Below are positions 17,878-27,085 of a stretch of 64,000 bases of DNA, piece by piece. The notes below the pieces were generated by a model, which saw nothing but the letters and a program-made list of their open reading frames with translations, was not told the origin of the DNA and did no database searches. Both the position numbers and the translations under genes were made by a program. Where the stretch lies: the NCBI RefSeq assembly GCF_000744775.1, contig NZ_JQMP01000004.1, positions 310,001 through 374,000 on the forward strand. The letters run 5' to 3'. The stretch's first letter is position 1. Each line of letters starts with the position of its first letter. The stretch comes from Thermorudis peleae. GTDB taxonomy: Bacteria > Chloroflexota > Chloroflexia > Thermomicrobiales > Thermomicrobiaceae.

Positions 17878-18944
17878 AGCCGTGCAGCCCGATTGAGTAG
17901 ATAGAAATCAGCCAAAACGAGTAAGAGCATCGCCTCAGCAACGGGGACAACACGTGGACAGATGGATGGATCATGGCGGCCTTCAACCGTGATCGTGCGA
18001 GGGTTGCCAGCGATATCAACCGTCTGCTGCGGGCGGGCAATTGATGATGTGGGCTTCACGGCCAGACGAACAACAATCGGCTCGCCAGTTGAGATGCCAC
18101 CAAGCATCCCCCCAGCATTATTCGTTACCGTGCGCACACGTCCTTCAGCATCAACGGTAAACGGGTCGTTGTGTTGGCTGCCACGCATGCGCGCCGCGCC
18201 GAACCCCTCCCCAATCTCAACACCTTTCACTGCCGGGATGCTGAGCATTGCTTGGCCAATAACAGCGTCAAGCTTGTCCATCGTTGGCTCGCCGAGTCCA
18301 GGGGGAACGTTTACTGCATGCACTTCAACGATGCCGCCCACGCTGTCATGCTCTTCTTTGGCTGCCAAAATCGCTGCAACCATTTTCTCAGCCGCCACTG
18401 GATCAGGACAGCGAACGGGATTACGATCAATCTCTTCCCGGTCAAACGTCTCGATTTCAATACCGGCTAACTCACGGACAAACGCGTAGACTTCAATCCC
18501 CGCAGCAATACGCAGGAGTTGACGGGCAATAGCACCAGCTGCGACACGTCCCCAGGTCTCACGCGCACTTGAGCGCCCACCTCCGCGATGATCGCGATGC
18601 CCATATTTGATCCAGTAGGTATAGTCAGCATGGCCAGGCCGGAAGACATCGCGCAGCGGTTCATATTTTGAGGAATCGACATCCGCGTTATAGGTAATGA
18701 GCGAAATCGGTGCTCCAGTCGTTTTGCCGTCAAACACGCCCGAGAGAATTTGTACGCGGTCGCGTTCGCTCCGCGGAGACGTGACTGCGCTTTGGCCAGC
18801 ACGACGCCGATCGAGATCACGCTGAATGATCTCTTCGGACAGTGGAAGGCCAGCAGGACAACCATCGACAACAACGCCCAGCGCTGGGCCGTGTGATTCT
18901 CCCCAGGTGGTGATCCGGAAAAGTCGCCCGAACGTGCTTCCCAT
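17874..18944 (-). CDS. aroC: Chorismate synthase
   Basis: A 356-residue enzyme of normal length that eliminates phosphate from EPSP to give chorismate, using reduced FMN. Signatures: [23 protein letters not shown] at the start, [44 protein letters not shown] and the C-terminal [18 protein letters not shown]. It lies 9 bases after the GNAT gene on the same strand, so it is probably the last gene of the 21.6-17.9 kb leftward unit. Confidence 0.97.
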   Translation of the reverse strand: MGSTFGRLFRITTWGESHGPALGVVVDGCPAGLPLSEEIIQRDLDRRRAGQSAVTSPRSERDRVQILSGVFDGKTTGAPISLITYNADVDSSKYEPLRDVFRPGHADYTYWIKYGHRDHRGGGRSSARETWGRVAAGAIARQLLRIAAGIEVYAFVRELAGIEIETFDREEIDRNPVRCPDPVAAEKMVAAILAAKEEHDSVGGIVEVHAVNVPPGLGEPTMDKLDAVIGQAMLSIPAVKGVEIGEGFGAARMRGSQHNDPFTVDAEGRVRTVTNNAGGMLGGISTGEPIVVRLAVKPTSSIARPQQTVDIAGNPRTITVEGRHDPSICPRVVPVAEAMLLLVLADFYLLNRAARL

Positions 18945-18953
18945 TTGCGTTCG

Positions 18954-19841
18954 TTACCCTTTCAATCGATGGTCATGGATCTCGACCTCGTCGTCAAGTG
19001 GTACCGGCTCACCAAGCCAACGGCCGTAGATATCGTAATCGAAGCTTGGAGTGTGATGAAATCCGAAGCGCTCATAGAGCGCTCGGCTACGGCGATTGCG
19101 AGCCTGAGTGCTCAGCGCTACTCGATGCGCGCCGCGCTGGGCAAGGAGCCAAACGGCCCACGTGAGAGACGCGAGGCCATAGCCCTGGCCTTGATAGTCG
19201 CGCCCAACAGCCAGGCGGTCAAGATGCCCCCAGCCACGCATCCTCGTGACCCCAACGTAACTGACCGCTTCCCCTTGTGCATTGCGCCCAAGATAAACAT
19301 CGACCTGGGGATCCGCGAGATAATCAGTGAATTCCGCCTCACTGTTACGCCAAAGCCAAGAAAACGCCGTGTGGTCAACCGAGAGTAATTCACCAAACAC
19401 AAACGGATCGTCAGGCGAGACGCGCTCAAAACGCAGGCGCCCATCAGGCATTGGAGGATGAAAGACTGTCAGTTCATAGACAAGGATCTGCTCGATCAGC
19501 GTAAAACCAACGTTGGCGTAGAAGATGGGACTGCGCCGTTCATGCTGCTCTTGCATGACCAGCAACCGTGCGCCGTGCTCATGGGCAGCTTCACTGACGT
19601 AATCGAGCAGCACTGGAGCATGCTGGTTTGCAGATAACTCGAGAATGCCGATGATCTCGCTCCGATGACGCCACGGACCAGCAATAACGTATTCTCCACT
19701 CTCCGGAATCCAGCATGAAAGCCCAGGATATGCCGAGAGATGTTGTGCCAACGTTTGAGGCGTATACCGACTTGACCACGACAAGCGAACCCGATGGGCA
19801 TCACTTGGTAGTAGCGGTGTGATGGTGTATCGACGTGCCAC
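18954..19841 (-). CDS. GNAT-family N-acetyltransferase, probably two-domain
   Basis: A 295-residue protein. The C-terminal half is a clear GNAT fold: YVGVTRMRGWGHLDRLAVGRDYQGQGYGLASL holds the acetyl-CoA-binding Q/R-x-x-G-x-G/A loop (QGQGYG), and RNRRSRALYERFGFHH is the usual motif-B end. The N-terminal half (about 1-150) also reads like a degenerate GNAT domain, with ARLLVMQEQHERRSPIFYANVGF, so this may be a tandem GNAT. The start is GTG with a weak RBS. It sits between the binding-protein gene (20 bases) and aroC (9 bases). The substrate is unknown. Confidence 0.8.
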   Translation of the reverse strand: MARRYTITPLLPSDAHRVRLSWSSRYTPQTLAQHLSAYPGLSCWIPESGEYVIAGPWRHRSEIIGILELSANQHAPVLLDYVSEAAHEHGARLLVMQEQHERRSPIFYANVGFTLIEQILVYELTVFHPPMPDGRLRFERVSPDDPFVFGELLSVDHTAFSWLWRNSEAEFTDYLADPQVDVYLGRNAQGEAVSYVGVTRMRGWGHLDRLAVGRDYQGQGYGLASLTWAVWLLAQRGAHRVALSTQARNRRSRALYERFGFHHTPSFDYDIYGRWLGEPVPLDDEVEIHDHRLKG

Positions 19842-19861
19842 AGTTCACCACGATTCTCTGT

Positions 19862-21619
19862 CTACGAGCCGGCAATCCATACACGCTCAAGCCCAAGTAT
19901 TCCCAATGGCGTCAAGGGTAAGCCATGAACACGCGGCTGCACGAGGATATAGGCAACGTCTTGATAGAGTGGCACAACAATTGCCGCATCGAGCAGTTGC
20001 TGCTGCACAGCACGATAGATGGCCACTCGGACAAGAGGATCAGTCGAGTGAGACGCACGGTCAAGCAACGCATCGATCTGCGGATCGTTGTACCCAAGCA
20101 TGTTGTCTGGACTATCAGAGCGGAAGAGTGTGCTGAGAAATGCTTCAGGGTCGGGATAATCGGCCAGCCAGCTGACGAGAAAGCACGCAAAGCGATGGTG
20201 GGAGAGGTCAGCCAGATAATCTGGCCAGTCGTAGTTCAGCACGTGCACGGGGACATGGATGTCGCGCTCCAGAGCCTTGGCAAGAACAACCAGTACGTCA
20301 CTCCCTCCAGAACTGAGTTCGAGCGGAGCCGACGCTGTTACAGCATGGAGGATTGAGCTTGCCGCGGCAGGATCAAAAGGCACGAGCGACGCAGTCCAGT
20401 CTTGTCCGAGCACCCCGGCGGGCACAATGCCCTTCGCCTCTACGACACGATCTTGCAGTGTGACATGGACAAGTTTGGTGACATCGATCGCTTGCACCAG
20501 CGCTCGCCGAACCGCGGGATCGGTAAAAGGCGGTAGATCGGGATTGATGAAGAGGAAATTTCCTTCAAACAATGGCTGCATCTGCAGTTGGTTGCGATAA
20601 GGCGAGCGAGGGGCAAGAATACGGTCAAGTTCGTTTAATGGGACATCAGCAAGATCAATTTGCCCTTGCTCATATTGCGTCACTGGATCAAGCGCATCGA
20701 GGCCGAGCTTTATGCGCACCTCGTGCAGGATCGGCGGCGATGGTCGATAAGAAGGCACCCCCTCAAGGACGAGCAGTCGATCACTCCACTGGGCTACCCG
20801 GAACGGACCGCTCCCATTTGGATGTTTCCACCAATTTGGCCCTGTCTCTACATTCGCTTGGCTCACAATGAACGCAGGCGGAGTGGCGAGCCGAAGTAAC
20901 AGTGTTGGAGAAGGGCGAGTGAGTTGAATTTCAAGCGTTTGATCATCGATGATGCGAATGCCAGGTATATCGTTGCGTCGACCAAGCATCCGATCTTCCG
21001 CGCCAACAAGATCGCGGAAAACATTCCAGGCAGGAAGCTTACGACCATCGCCGCCGACAAGGGCCGGGTCTGTTGCCCGCTCGAAGCTGTATTTCACGTC
21101 CCACGCGGTCAGCGGCGTTCCATCCTGAAATGTGAGTTTGTCGCGAAGCGTGATCGTGTAGGTCAACTGATCAGCTGAGACACGCACCTGCTGGGCAAGT
21201 GCGGGGATTGGCATAAGGTGATCATCGAAGTCAATCAGGCCACGAAAGATTTGACGGATAACAAAGGCAGAATCTGCATCCTGGACAAGAGCAGGATCAA
21301 GCGTTAAGACACCCTGTGGCGATCCAAGCAATGTCAGCACTTGCGGGCCATGAGCCGGCGGTGACGGGCTCGGCGCAGGTGCAACCAGCACCGTTTCCTG
21401 CTCAGGACTCGGCGGTATCGTCGCAGGAGCAGAGCGTGCTGGCTCGCGGCGTTCGGGTGTCTGGGTAGGCAATGGGGTAGAGAAAGGCAACGACGCCATC
21501 GTTGGCGTTGGGAAAAGACCAGTGTTATAGCGTGCAGCAAAAAGCAACGCGGGGCCAGCAACAAGCACGACGCAGAGAATGCAGAGTGCAATCCACCATC
21601 GCGTTAAGGGCGTCCGCAT
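19862..21619 (-). CDS. Family-5 extracellular solute-binding protein (peptide/nickel type), membrane-anchored
   Basis: A 585-residue protein. A basic start and hydrophobic helix (about 6-30) anchor it, then a Pro/Thr-rich linker (about 35-95) leads to an SBP_bac_5 domain: GVLTLDPALVQDADSAFVIRQ, LTYTITLRDKLTFQDGTPL, TAWDVKYSFERA, and the hinge region with RRALVQAIDVTKLV. No lipobox is obvious, so it is probably held by the uncleaved helix. I start it at ATG 21619, where the signal anchor begins; upstream codons to 21868 lack a plausible signal sequence. No permease or ATPase genes adjoin, so it is an orphan binding protein. Confidence 0.88.
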   Translation of the reverse strand: MRTPLTRWWIALCILCVVLVAGPALLFAARYNTGLFPTPTMASLPFSTPLPTQTPERREPARSAPATIPPSPEQETVLVAPAPSPSPPAHGPQVLTLLGSPQGVLTLDPALVQDADSAFVIRQIFRGLIDFDDHLMPIPALAQQVRVSADQLTYTITLRDKLTFQDGTPLTAWDVKYSFERATDPALVGGDGRKLPAWNVFRDLVGAEDRMLGRRNDIPGIRIIDDQTLEIQLTRPSPTLLLRLATPPAFIVSQANVETGPNWWKHPNGSGPFRVAQWSDRLLVLEGVPSYRPSPPILHEVRIKLGLDALDPVTQYEQGQIDLADVPLNELDRILAPRSPYRNQLQMQPLFEGNFLFINPDLPPFTDPAVRRALVQAIDVTKLVHVTLQDRVVEAKGIVPAGVLGQDWTASLVPFDPAAASSILHAVTASAPLELSSGGSDVLVVLAKALERDIHVPVHVLNYDWPDYLADLSHHRFACFLVSWLADYPDPEAFLSTLFRSDSPDNMLGYNDPQIDALLDRASHSTDPLVRVAIYRAVQQQLLDAAIVVPLYQDVAYILVQPRVHGLPLTPLGILGLERVWIAGS

Positions 21620-21837
21620 AGCCTGTTCCCATCCCTCCTCATCCGTGATTGTACGCTGGTCAACGCCGAAGCTCAGTTGCCTCCGCAATCTGGTAGGCTT
21701 GACAGTGGGGGACAGCGACAAGTGAGGTGCAGGGCGTAACTGACGGCCATCCTTGAACGATGCTGCGATCAGCCATGAAGCAGCGTGGTCGCTGGCATAT
21801 GAGGGATGGTACACGATCAGAAGGGCGCAAGGACAAA

Positions 21838-23073
21838 GTGCGCGCGAACTGGTTAACTGCACTTGCAACAGTGGGCAGCCTTCTCGTCCTCCTCGTCTTT
21901 GCGCGCTCGAGCCTGGGATTGCTCACGCAGCCGAATATTACTGTTATGACCCCACGCCCTGGAGAAACAATTACGAGGAGCACGACAACGATCCGCGTCC
22001 AAGTGGTTGGCTCACGCCCACTCCAGCACGTGCAACTGCTGCTGAATGGACAAGAAGTGCAGCCGGCTGTCTATACGGTGAGCGCGCAGACGTGGAGGCT
22101 CGAATACGAAACAGCACTTTCAGCCGGACAATACACTGTCACGGTTATAGCCCGCGATGACCAAGGCCATACAAGCCAGCGGGCATGGTCGTTCTCAGTA
22201 GCCAATAGCGCAAGTCAACTCTTACTTCAGCTTCGCGAACCGCTGCCCACTGACCGATATGCAGCTGGCATTGTGCCGATCTTGCTCACGATCCCTGGTG
22301 ATCTCACCCCGGCAATCATTGACCTCCGGATTGACGGAGAACCAATTCTTTCGCCGACATGGCAGCAGGACACCACAAGCCACGTAACAGTGATTCGCGC
22401 GGTTGCAAGCCTCACCCCAGGCACGCATGAACTTGCTGCGGCAATCACCACCCAAACCCGGGAAGGAGCAACAGGGCGCTGGAACATTACCGTTGTTGCC
22501 GATCCTGCAAGTGCTACAGCTCGCTACTTTGCAGAGACGGGACAGGTTTTGCGTGGAGCCTTTAAACGCTTCTGGGAAAGCCATAATGGAGCAGCCCTCT
22601 TTGGCCCGCCGATTAGTCCGGAGCTTGCAACGTCCGACGGGCGCTTGATCCAATACTGTGTCAACGCCCGACTTGAGTTGCACCACGACGGGACAGTCAC
22701 CCTCGGTCTGCTGGGAATAGAACTCCGAGGACATCCAGATCCAGCCGTGACTGATCCGCACCAGCCTGGCGTGCTCTATTTCCCAGAAACTGGCCATACA
22801 CTTTCCGGTATTTTCCGTACCTTCTGGGAGCAAAATGGCGGGCTCGCAATCTTTGGTTTCCCGATTTCTGAGCAGATTCGCGAGGGTGATCACTGGGTAC
22901 AGTATTTCGAGCGGGCACGGTTTGAGCGACCGGTTGGGCCGGAATCGACCGCAACCGTTACCTTAGCGCCATTGGGCGCCGAGCGCTGGCAGCGTGAGGC
23001 AAATCCCGGCTCACCGCTGTTCAGCGTACCCGCGGCCGCAGCACGCGTTACCCTGAGGATTGCTGCTGGATAG
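21838..23073 (+). CDS. Secreted/anchored protein with an Ig-like domain and two ETGH-type repeats
   Basis: A 411-residue protein. GTG 21838 has AAGGACAAA before it and gives an ideal N-terminal anchor (LTALATVGSLLVLLVFA); ATGs at 21760, 21775 and 21799 would add a basic extension. An Ig-like region follows (ITVMTPRPGETITRS ... WSFSVANS, about 30-125) and a second beta-rich region (about 130-225). Then come two related repeats of about 75 residues: ARYFAETGQVLRGAFKRFW...ALFGPPISPEL...QYCVNARLE and LYFPETGHTLSGIFRTFW...AIFGFPISEQI...QYFERARFE. I know these repeats from secreted Chloroflexota proteins; they have no function I can name. It is divergent from the binding-protein gene. Confidence 0.78.
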   Translation: MRANWLTALATVGSLLVLLVFARSSLGLLTQPNITVMTPRPGETITRSTTTIRVQVVGSRPLQHVQLLLNGQEVQPAVYTVSAQTWRLEYETALSAGQYTVTVIARDDQGHTSQRAWSFSVANSASQLLLQLREPLPTDRYAAGIVPILLTIPGDLTPAIIDLRIDGEPILSPTWQQDTTSHVTVIRAVASLTPGTHELAAAITTQTREGATGRWNITVVADPASATARYFAETGQVLRGAFKRFWESHNGAALFGPPISPELATSDGRLIQYCVNARLELHHDGTVTLGLLGIELRGHPDPAVTDPHQPGVLYFPETGHTLSGIFRTFWEQNGGLAIFGFPISEQIREGDHWVQYFERARFERPVGPESTATVTLAPLGAERWQREANPGSPLFSVPAAAARVTLRIAAG

Positions 23074-23428
23074 CAGTGAGAATAGCGCGGACAACATCAT
23101 CAACAGTGAGCACACCAGTATCAAGTATCAGATCGGCATGAGCACGTGCATCAGCAAGTCGCTCCTGTTCGATCTGATAGAGCCACGCGGGCCAATCCGG
23201 ACCGCGGCGTTGGCGAATCACCGCGAGACTCGCATCAAGGAACACAAGCAACGCCGGACCAACACGACGCCAAAGGTCATGAATTGCTGAATGCTCTTGG
23301 CCAACGACGACGACTTCAACGCCGCGATCTTGCAAAGCCTTGGCGATTGTGGATTTACCGGCCCCGCAGGGACCGACCAGCACAACACGATGCGGAAACG
23401 GCTGAGAGCTCAGTTGCGCAGACATCAT
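23048..23428 (-). CDS. Small P-loop nucleotide-binding protein, kinase-like
   Basis: A 126-residue protein with a Walker A motif, VVLVGPCGAGKSTIAKAL at about 14-31, a possible Walker B-like LLVFLDASL, and ARAHADLILDTGVLTVDDVV near the end. The last is the HADLVLDT-like segment seen in shikimate kinase, gluconate kinase and adenylate-kinase-like folds. It is shorter than any of these enzymes, so the substrate is unknown. Its start overlaps the stop of the phosphatase gene by four bases (23425-23428), indicating coupling, and its 3' end overlaps the convergent secreted-protein gene by 26 bases. Confidence 0.72.
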   Translation of the reverse strand: MMSAQLSSQPFPHRVVLVGPCGAGKSTIAKALQDRGVEVVVVGQEHSAIHDLWRRVGPALLVFLDASLAVIRQRRGPDWPAWLYQIEQERLADARAHADLILDTGVLTVDDVVRAILTAIQQQSSG

Positions 23429-24138
23429 CGCGTCAACGGTACGGTGAGACGGAGCTTGCGAATAGGCTGCTCTGCACCGCCAGCAGCTAACGATAAGACG
23501 ACGACGGTCATATCATCATTCGGGCGGCCACGATCGGCTGCAATCGCTTGCTGGAGCAACTCGTCAGCAGCACACTCCGCCGTAACAGCCACTGCAAAGA
23601 TCGCCTCGACAGCGGCTGGCAACGTGAAGGGACAGGACCACCGCTCCCCCGCATGTATGACCCCATCACTGACAATGACGACACGCGTCTCGGCTTCCAT
23701 CGGCAATTCAAAAACGTGTGGACGCGTATGACGGTAGATACCAATGCGCTCGCTCTGATCATCGACAAGCGAGATCACCCCATCACGCCAAAGGACAACT
23801 GGGACAGTACTATTGCGAGTGATAACAAGAGAGCGCGATGCAAGATCGACCGAAAGAATGCACAACTCTGCCGAAACTTTGCCTCCGCGTGTCGCAAACA
23901 GGTAATCGTGGGCAGCACGTGCTGCCGCTCCATCACGCACCCCAGCATTGAGCAAGGAAACGACTTGTCCCGCAACCTGCAAACTGAGCAGCTTCGCAGC
24001 TGCCCCTGTTCCTTGACCATCAACCAATACAACCGAGAACCCACCAGCAGGGCGCTCAATGACCTCCGCCGTATCACCGCTCTCGCGGGTTCCGTAGCGA
24101 TGTGTTTTTGCAATGGCGAAGTCGATAGTGAGCGGCAT
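23425..24138 (-). CDS. SpoIIE-type PP2C phosphatase domain protein
   Basis: A 237-residue single-domain protein. Metal-binding motifs of SpoIIE/RsbU phosphatases are recognisable: VVLVDGQGTGAAAKLLS, later VVIVSDGVIHAG, and the C-terminal RPNDDMTVVVLSL. These enzymes dephosphorylate anti-sigma-factor antagonists. No sensor, kinase or STAS gene adjoins, so the target is unknown. I start it at ATG 24138, which has GGAG at a spacing of 7 and lies 19 bases after rfbB; a longer frame overlaps rfbB. It is coupled to the small P-loop gene. Confidence 0.82.
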   Translation of the reverse strand: MPLTIDFAIAKTHRYGTRESGDTAEVIERPAGGFSVVLVDGQGTGAAAKLLSLQVAGQVVSLLNAGVRDGAAARAAHDYLFATRGGKVSAELCILSVDLASRSLVITRNSTVPVVLWRDGVISLVDDQSERIGIYRHTRPHVFELPMEAETRVVIVSDGVIHAGERWSCPFTLPAAVEAIFAVAVTAECAADELLQQAIAADRGRPNDDMTVVVLSLAAGGAEQPIRKLRLTVPLTR

Positions 24139-24157
24139 TGCCGTGCTCCGCAGGGCA

Positions 24158-25201
24158 CTAGCCCATGCGTTGGCGGGAGCCGTAGTTTCGCGCAGCATAC
24201 GCAGCGAATTCCCCTTGCTTCATCGGTTCCCACCAGTCGCGTCGCTGCTGGTACCAGGCAACCGTTTGGCGTAATCCTTCCTCAAACGAGACAGTTGGTC
24301 GCCAGCCAAGAGCCATCAGTGCTTGCGGATCGACAGCATAACGCCGGTCATGGCCAGGCCGATCAGTGACATAGGTGATCCACTCGTCCGAGCAGTGTAA
24401 GAGGCGCAAGATCGCACGGACAACCTCACGATTTGGGCGATGATTTCCAGCCCCGATGTTATAAATCTGGCCCGGCTGACCATCCGCCAGGGCAAAGGCG
24501 ATTGCTCGACAATGATCAGTCACAAAGAGCCAATCGCGCTCTTGCAAGCCATCGCCATAGATTGGCACCGGTTTGCCTTCAAGAACATTGGTAATCGCCA
24601 GTGGAATGAGCTTCTCTGGGTGCTGATACGGGCCATAGGTATTTGCGCCTCGCGTTACGACGACAGGCAAGCCATAGGATGCATAGTAAGACAAGGCGAG
24701 GAGATCAGCTGCAGCTTTGCTTGCCGCATATGGATTGCGCGGGCGTAACGGCGCTGCCTCATTCACAGCGCCGACAAGGACCTCGCCGTAGACCTCATCC
24801 GTACTCACGTGCACAAAACGCCGAACGTGATAGGCGAGCGCAGCATTCAGCAAGACCTGTGTTCCCAGGACATTGGTCTGGATGAATGGTGCTGGCTCGA
24901 GGATCGCGCGATCGACATGCGTCTCAGCCGCGAAGTGCACAACGGCGTCACATCCAGCCATTGCTGCCGCAACAGCCTTAGGATCGGCAATATCGCCTTG
25001 GATGAACGTGACAGCGGGAGCACTGAGCTCATCCGCGAGATTCGCAAGGTTACCCGCGTAGGTCAGCTTGTCAAGTACCCGTATTTCGGAAATCCCGGCA
25101 GCGAGGAGAAGACGCACGAAGTGACTGCCAATAAAGCCAGCGCCTCCCGTCACTAACACACGGCGAAATGTTTGAAGTTTGTCCGTTACATCCTGCACCA
25201 T
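24158..25201 (-). CDS. rfbB: dTDP-glucose 4,6-dehydratase
   Basis: A 347-residue extended short-chain dehydrogenase. NAD-binding RVLVTGGAGFIGSHFVRLLL is at about 14-33, the catalytic STDEVYGEV and the YxxxK motif PYAASKAAADL follow, then RGANTYGPYQHPEKLIP, which is diagnostic for RmlB. It makes dTDP-4-keto-6-deoxyglucose, a precursor of rhamnose and other deoxysugars. It heads a leftward unit with the phosphatase and P-loop genes. rfbA (the nucleotidyltransferase) is not in the window. Confidence 0.94.
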   Translation of the reverse strand: MVQDVTDKLQTFRRVLVTGGAGFIGSHFVRLLLAAGISEIRVLDKLTYAGNLANLADELSAPAVTFIQGDIADPKAVAAAMAGCDAVVHFAAETHVDRAILEPAPFIQTNVLGTQVLLNAALAYHVRRFVHVSTDEVYGEVLVGAVNEAAPLRPRNPYAASKAAADLLALSYYASYGLPVVVTRGANTYGPYQHPEKLIPLAITNVLEGKPVPIYGDGLQERDWLFVTDHCRAIAFALADGQPGQIYNIGAGNHRPNREVVRAILRLLHCSDEWITYVTDRPGHDRRYAVDPQALMALGWRPTVSFEEGLRQTVAWYQQRRDWWEPMKQGEFAAYAARNYGSRQRMG

Positions 25202-25376
25202 GGACCTGCCCGCCTAGACAGCCAACCACCGTAGGAGAAGGCTACCAAAGCGCTGCCCACAGCGACGAGCGGGCACATGCGCAGCCGTCATGACTTTTCT
25301 CCTAGCCATTATGTCCAAGCTTCCTAGCCCTTTTGTCTTGTCTTGATAGGACTAAAGACTACACTACAAAGTGACA

Positions 25377-25407
25377 CTAGTACTCAATCGACAGGCGAGA
25401 GTACTAG
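25377..25407. repeat. 9-bp perfect inverted repeat with 13-base loop
   Basis: CTAGTACTC at 25377-25385 and GAGTACTAG at 25399-25407. It has no U-tract on either strand, so it is not a terminator. It could be an operator or the first hairpin of the candidate RNA. CTAG, normally rare, occurs several times in the surrounding 100 bases. Confidence 0.55.
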
Positions 25408-25534
25408 AAAAGAGAGAAGGCTCTGTATACTGGAGGGAAGGGGGATCACTTCCATGAAGTGGAAGAGCTGGAAGTGGGGCTAATTGTCGCGAACGAGGGC
25501 TAAGACCTGGTAGTGGGTATTATGCCAGGAGAGG

Positions 25535-25577
25535 GCGCCATCTCGATTTCTTTAAATCGAGTGGCGCTTTTCTTTTT
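25535..25577 (+). terminator. Strong intrinsic terminator
   Basis: GCGCCA-T-CTCGATTT (25535-25549) pairs with AAATCGAG-TGGCGC (25554-25567), 14 bp with one bulged T and a CTTT loop, followed by TTTTCTTTTT. This is the best terminator in the window. It lies 133 bases upstream of the HD-GYP start. Confidence 0.9.
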
Positions 25578-25661
25578 GGGGACTTTCCTACCATAGCAAA
25601 ACATGACGAAAATACCAGCAATTCATAGCTGAAGACCATAGACGCTGCTATCACAAAGCTC

Positions 25662-25667
25662 TACAAT
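25662..25667 (+). promoter_or_regulatory. Possible -10 element for the HD-GYP gene
   Basis: TACAAT lies 43 bases upstream of ATG 25710, after the terminator. The -35 region (about 25639-25644) is poor, so this is a weak call. It matters because it would let the gene be transcribed independently of the upstream RNA. Confidence 0.3.
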
Positions 25668-25709
25668 GAGACACTGAGTAAGGTAAGGATTGCCATTGCG
25701 TATTCAAGT

Positions 25710-27020
25710 ATGCGACGCAAAACAAGCCTGATTATTGCCGTAACTATGCTCGTAGCTTTAACAGGGGGGCTGCTCGCAGGAGTAGGCCCCTACCTATGGC
25801 AGCCGATCTGGTCCCCCCTAATGGTTTTTGCCGCACTTGTCCTGTGTGCTGGCATTGTCATTGGCGATAGCCTTACGATCTTCTTTCCAGTGAAGCAATT
25901 TGACTTAGGCTTCAATGTGTCCTCAGCGCTAAACTTCGCCGCTGCGCTCTCCCTTGGTCCTTTGTGGGGGGCGATCATCGCAATAGCAGGGTCAACACTT
26001 AATGATCTGCTTGAGAAGCGAGCCCCTATTAAGATGATAGTTAATGCCTCGAATTATGGATTGCAGACCTTTATTGCAGGTTGGATATATTACTCCTTTG
26101 CCAACCCGCAACTCAGCCCGCTTGACGGCAAGCACAATTTCGTGATTATGCTCATCGCAGCTGCTGCTGCAAGCATCACACAATCTGTCGTCTTAATTAC
26201 AGTAGTCTCTTTAGCTATCGGAGCAGATTTCTTTACCCTCTGGCGGAAAACTACGCTTAGTATGGTCGTTGAGTTTCTTGCTATGCCGACCCTTGGTGCA
26301 CTTTATCCCGTGCTTGCACATCAAAATCCACTAGCGCTCGTGTTAATGATCATTCCCCTTGTCGGGCCATACTTAGCCTTCCGCAATTACTACAAGCTCC
26401 AACAAGAGACACGTGAGACGTTTGAATTACTCGCCGATCTCCTCGATAAGCGCGACGTCTATACCTCAGAACACTCGCAGCGAGTCACGAAACTTGTGGA
26501 AAAGATCCTTAATCAATTCCCGGATTTGCCAAGCGCACAACGCGAGACGATCATCGCTGCCGCGCGCATCCATGATCTTGGCAAGATTGCGATCAGTGAT
26601 GCTGTCTTACTGAAGCCTGGTCGACTAACCGAAGAAGAATTTGAAGCCATCAAGCAACATCCGATTGAGAGTAGTGAGATCTTAGGGCGGCTGACCCCAT
26701 ACCGTGAAATCGCACTCATTGCCCGGCATCATCATGAACGATGGGATGGGACTGGCTATCCCGACGGGCTTGCTGGAGAACAGATCCCCTTTGGGGCACG
26801 CGTTATTGCGGTCGCCGATACCTATGACGCGATGACAAGTAACCGGAGCTACCGGCGTGCTCGCTCCCACGAAGAAGCGATTGCCGAGATTCGTCGTTGC
26901 GCAGGAACCCAATTTGACCCCGTTGTTGTTGAGGCATTTCTGCGAGCAGTAGGCGCAAATGAACCAGTCCCCGCGCATACACCTGCGACAACTGTCCAAC
27001 CATCGATCGTTGATTCCTAG
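25710..27020 (+). CDS. Membrane HD-GYP domain phosphohydrolase (probable cyclic-di-GMP phosphodiesterase)
   Basis: A 436-residue protein. The N-terminal 225 residues form about six to eight membrane helices resembling MASE-type sensor regions. The HD-GYP domain follows, with [13 protein letters not shown] (about 247-259), the HD pair HDLGK at 288-292, [14 protein letters not shown] at 340-353 and [18 protein letters not shown]. These metal-binding and GYP residues are intact, so hydrolysis of c-di-GMP is expected. The start codon has no clear RBS. Base composition upstream and in the first 500 bases is more AT-rich than neighbouring genes, which may hint at acquisition. It stands alone: the gene before it is divergent and trmD follows 65 bases later. 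Confidence 0.9.
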   Translation: MRRKTSLIIAVTMLVALTGGLLAGVGPYLWQPIWSPLMVFAALVLCAGIVIGDSLTIFFPVKQFDLGFNVSSALNFAAALSLGPLWGAIIAIAGSTLNDLLEKRAPIKMIVNASNYGLQTFIAGWIYYSFANPQLSPLDGKHNFVIMLIAAAAASITQSVVLITVVSLAIGADFFTLWRKTTLSMVVEFLAMPTLGALYPVLAHQNPLALVLMIIPLVGPYLAFRNYYKLQQETRETFELLADLLDKRDVYTSEHSQRVTKLVEKILNQFPDLPSAQRETIIAAARIHDLGKIAISDAVLLKPGRLTEEEFEAIKQHPIESSEILGRLTPYREIALIARHHHERWDGTGYPDGLAGEQIPFGARVIAVADTYDAMTSNRSYRRARSHEEAIAEIRRCAGTQFDPVVVEAFLRAVGANEPVPAHTPATTVQPSIVDS

Positions 27021-27085
27021 CGACAACGCCAAGCCCAAACCACGCCATTTCTGGTAGGCTCTCCTCTAGCAGTGGAGGGTCGCGC

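Larger units (their letters stand above)
25338..25577 (+). ncRNA. Candidate structured RNA with its own promoter and terminator (unassigned)
   Basis: This lies in the 508-base gap between divergent genes. A promoter-like TTGTCT (25338-25343) and TACACT (25360-25365) have a 16-base spacer. After the predicted start at about 25372 come a 9-bp inverted repeat CTAGTACTC / GAGTACTAG (25377-25385, 25399-25407), a hairpin CTTCCA / TGGAAG (25449-25454, 25460-25465), CCTGGTA / TGCCAGG (25506-25512, 25523-25529), and a strong terminator ending at 25577. That gives about 205 nt of RNA. I find no consensus of 6S, tmRNA, SRP RNA, RNase P or the common riboswitches. No open frame of note is present. It may be a free small RNA or the leader of the HD-GYP gene. 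Confidence 0.5.

Noticed and set aside
25372-25577. 6S RNA, tmRNA, SRP RNA, RNase P RNA, GEMM (c-di-GMP) or T-box leader
   Set aside because: None of the conserved core sequences of these families is present by eye, although an Rfam search could still change this.
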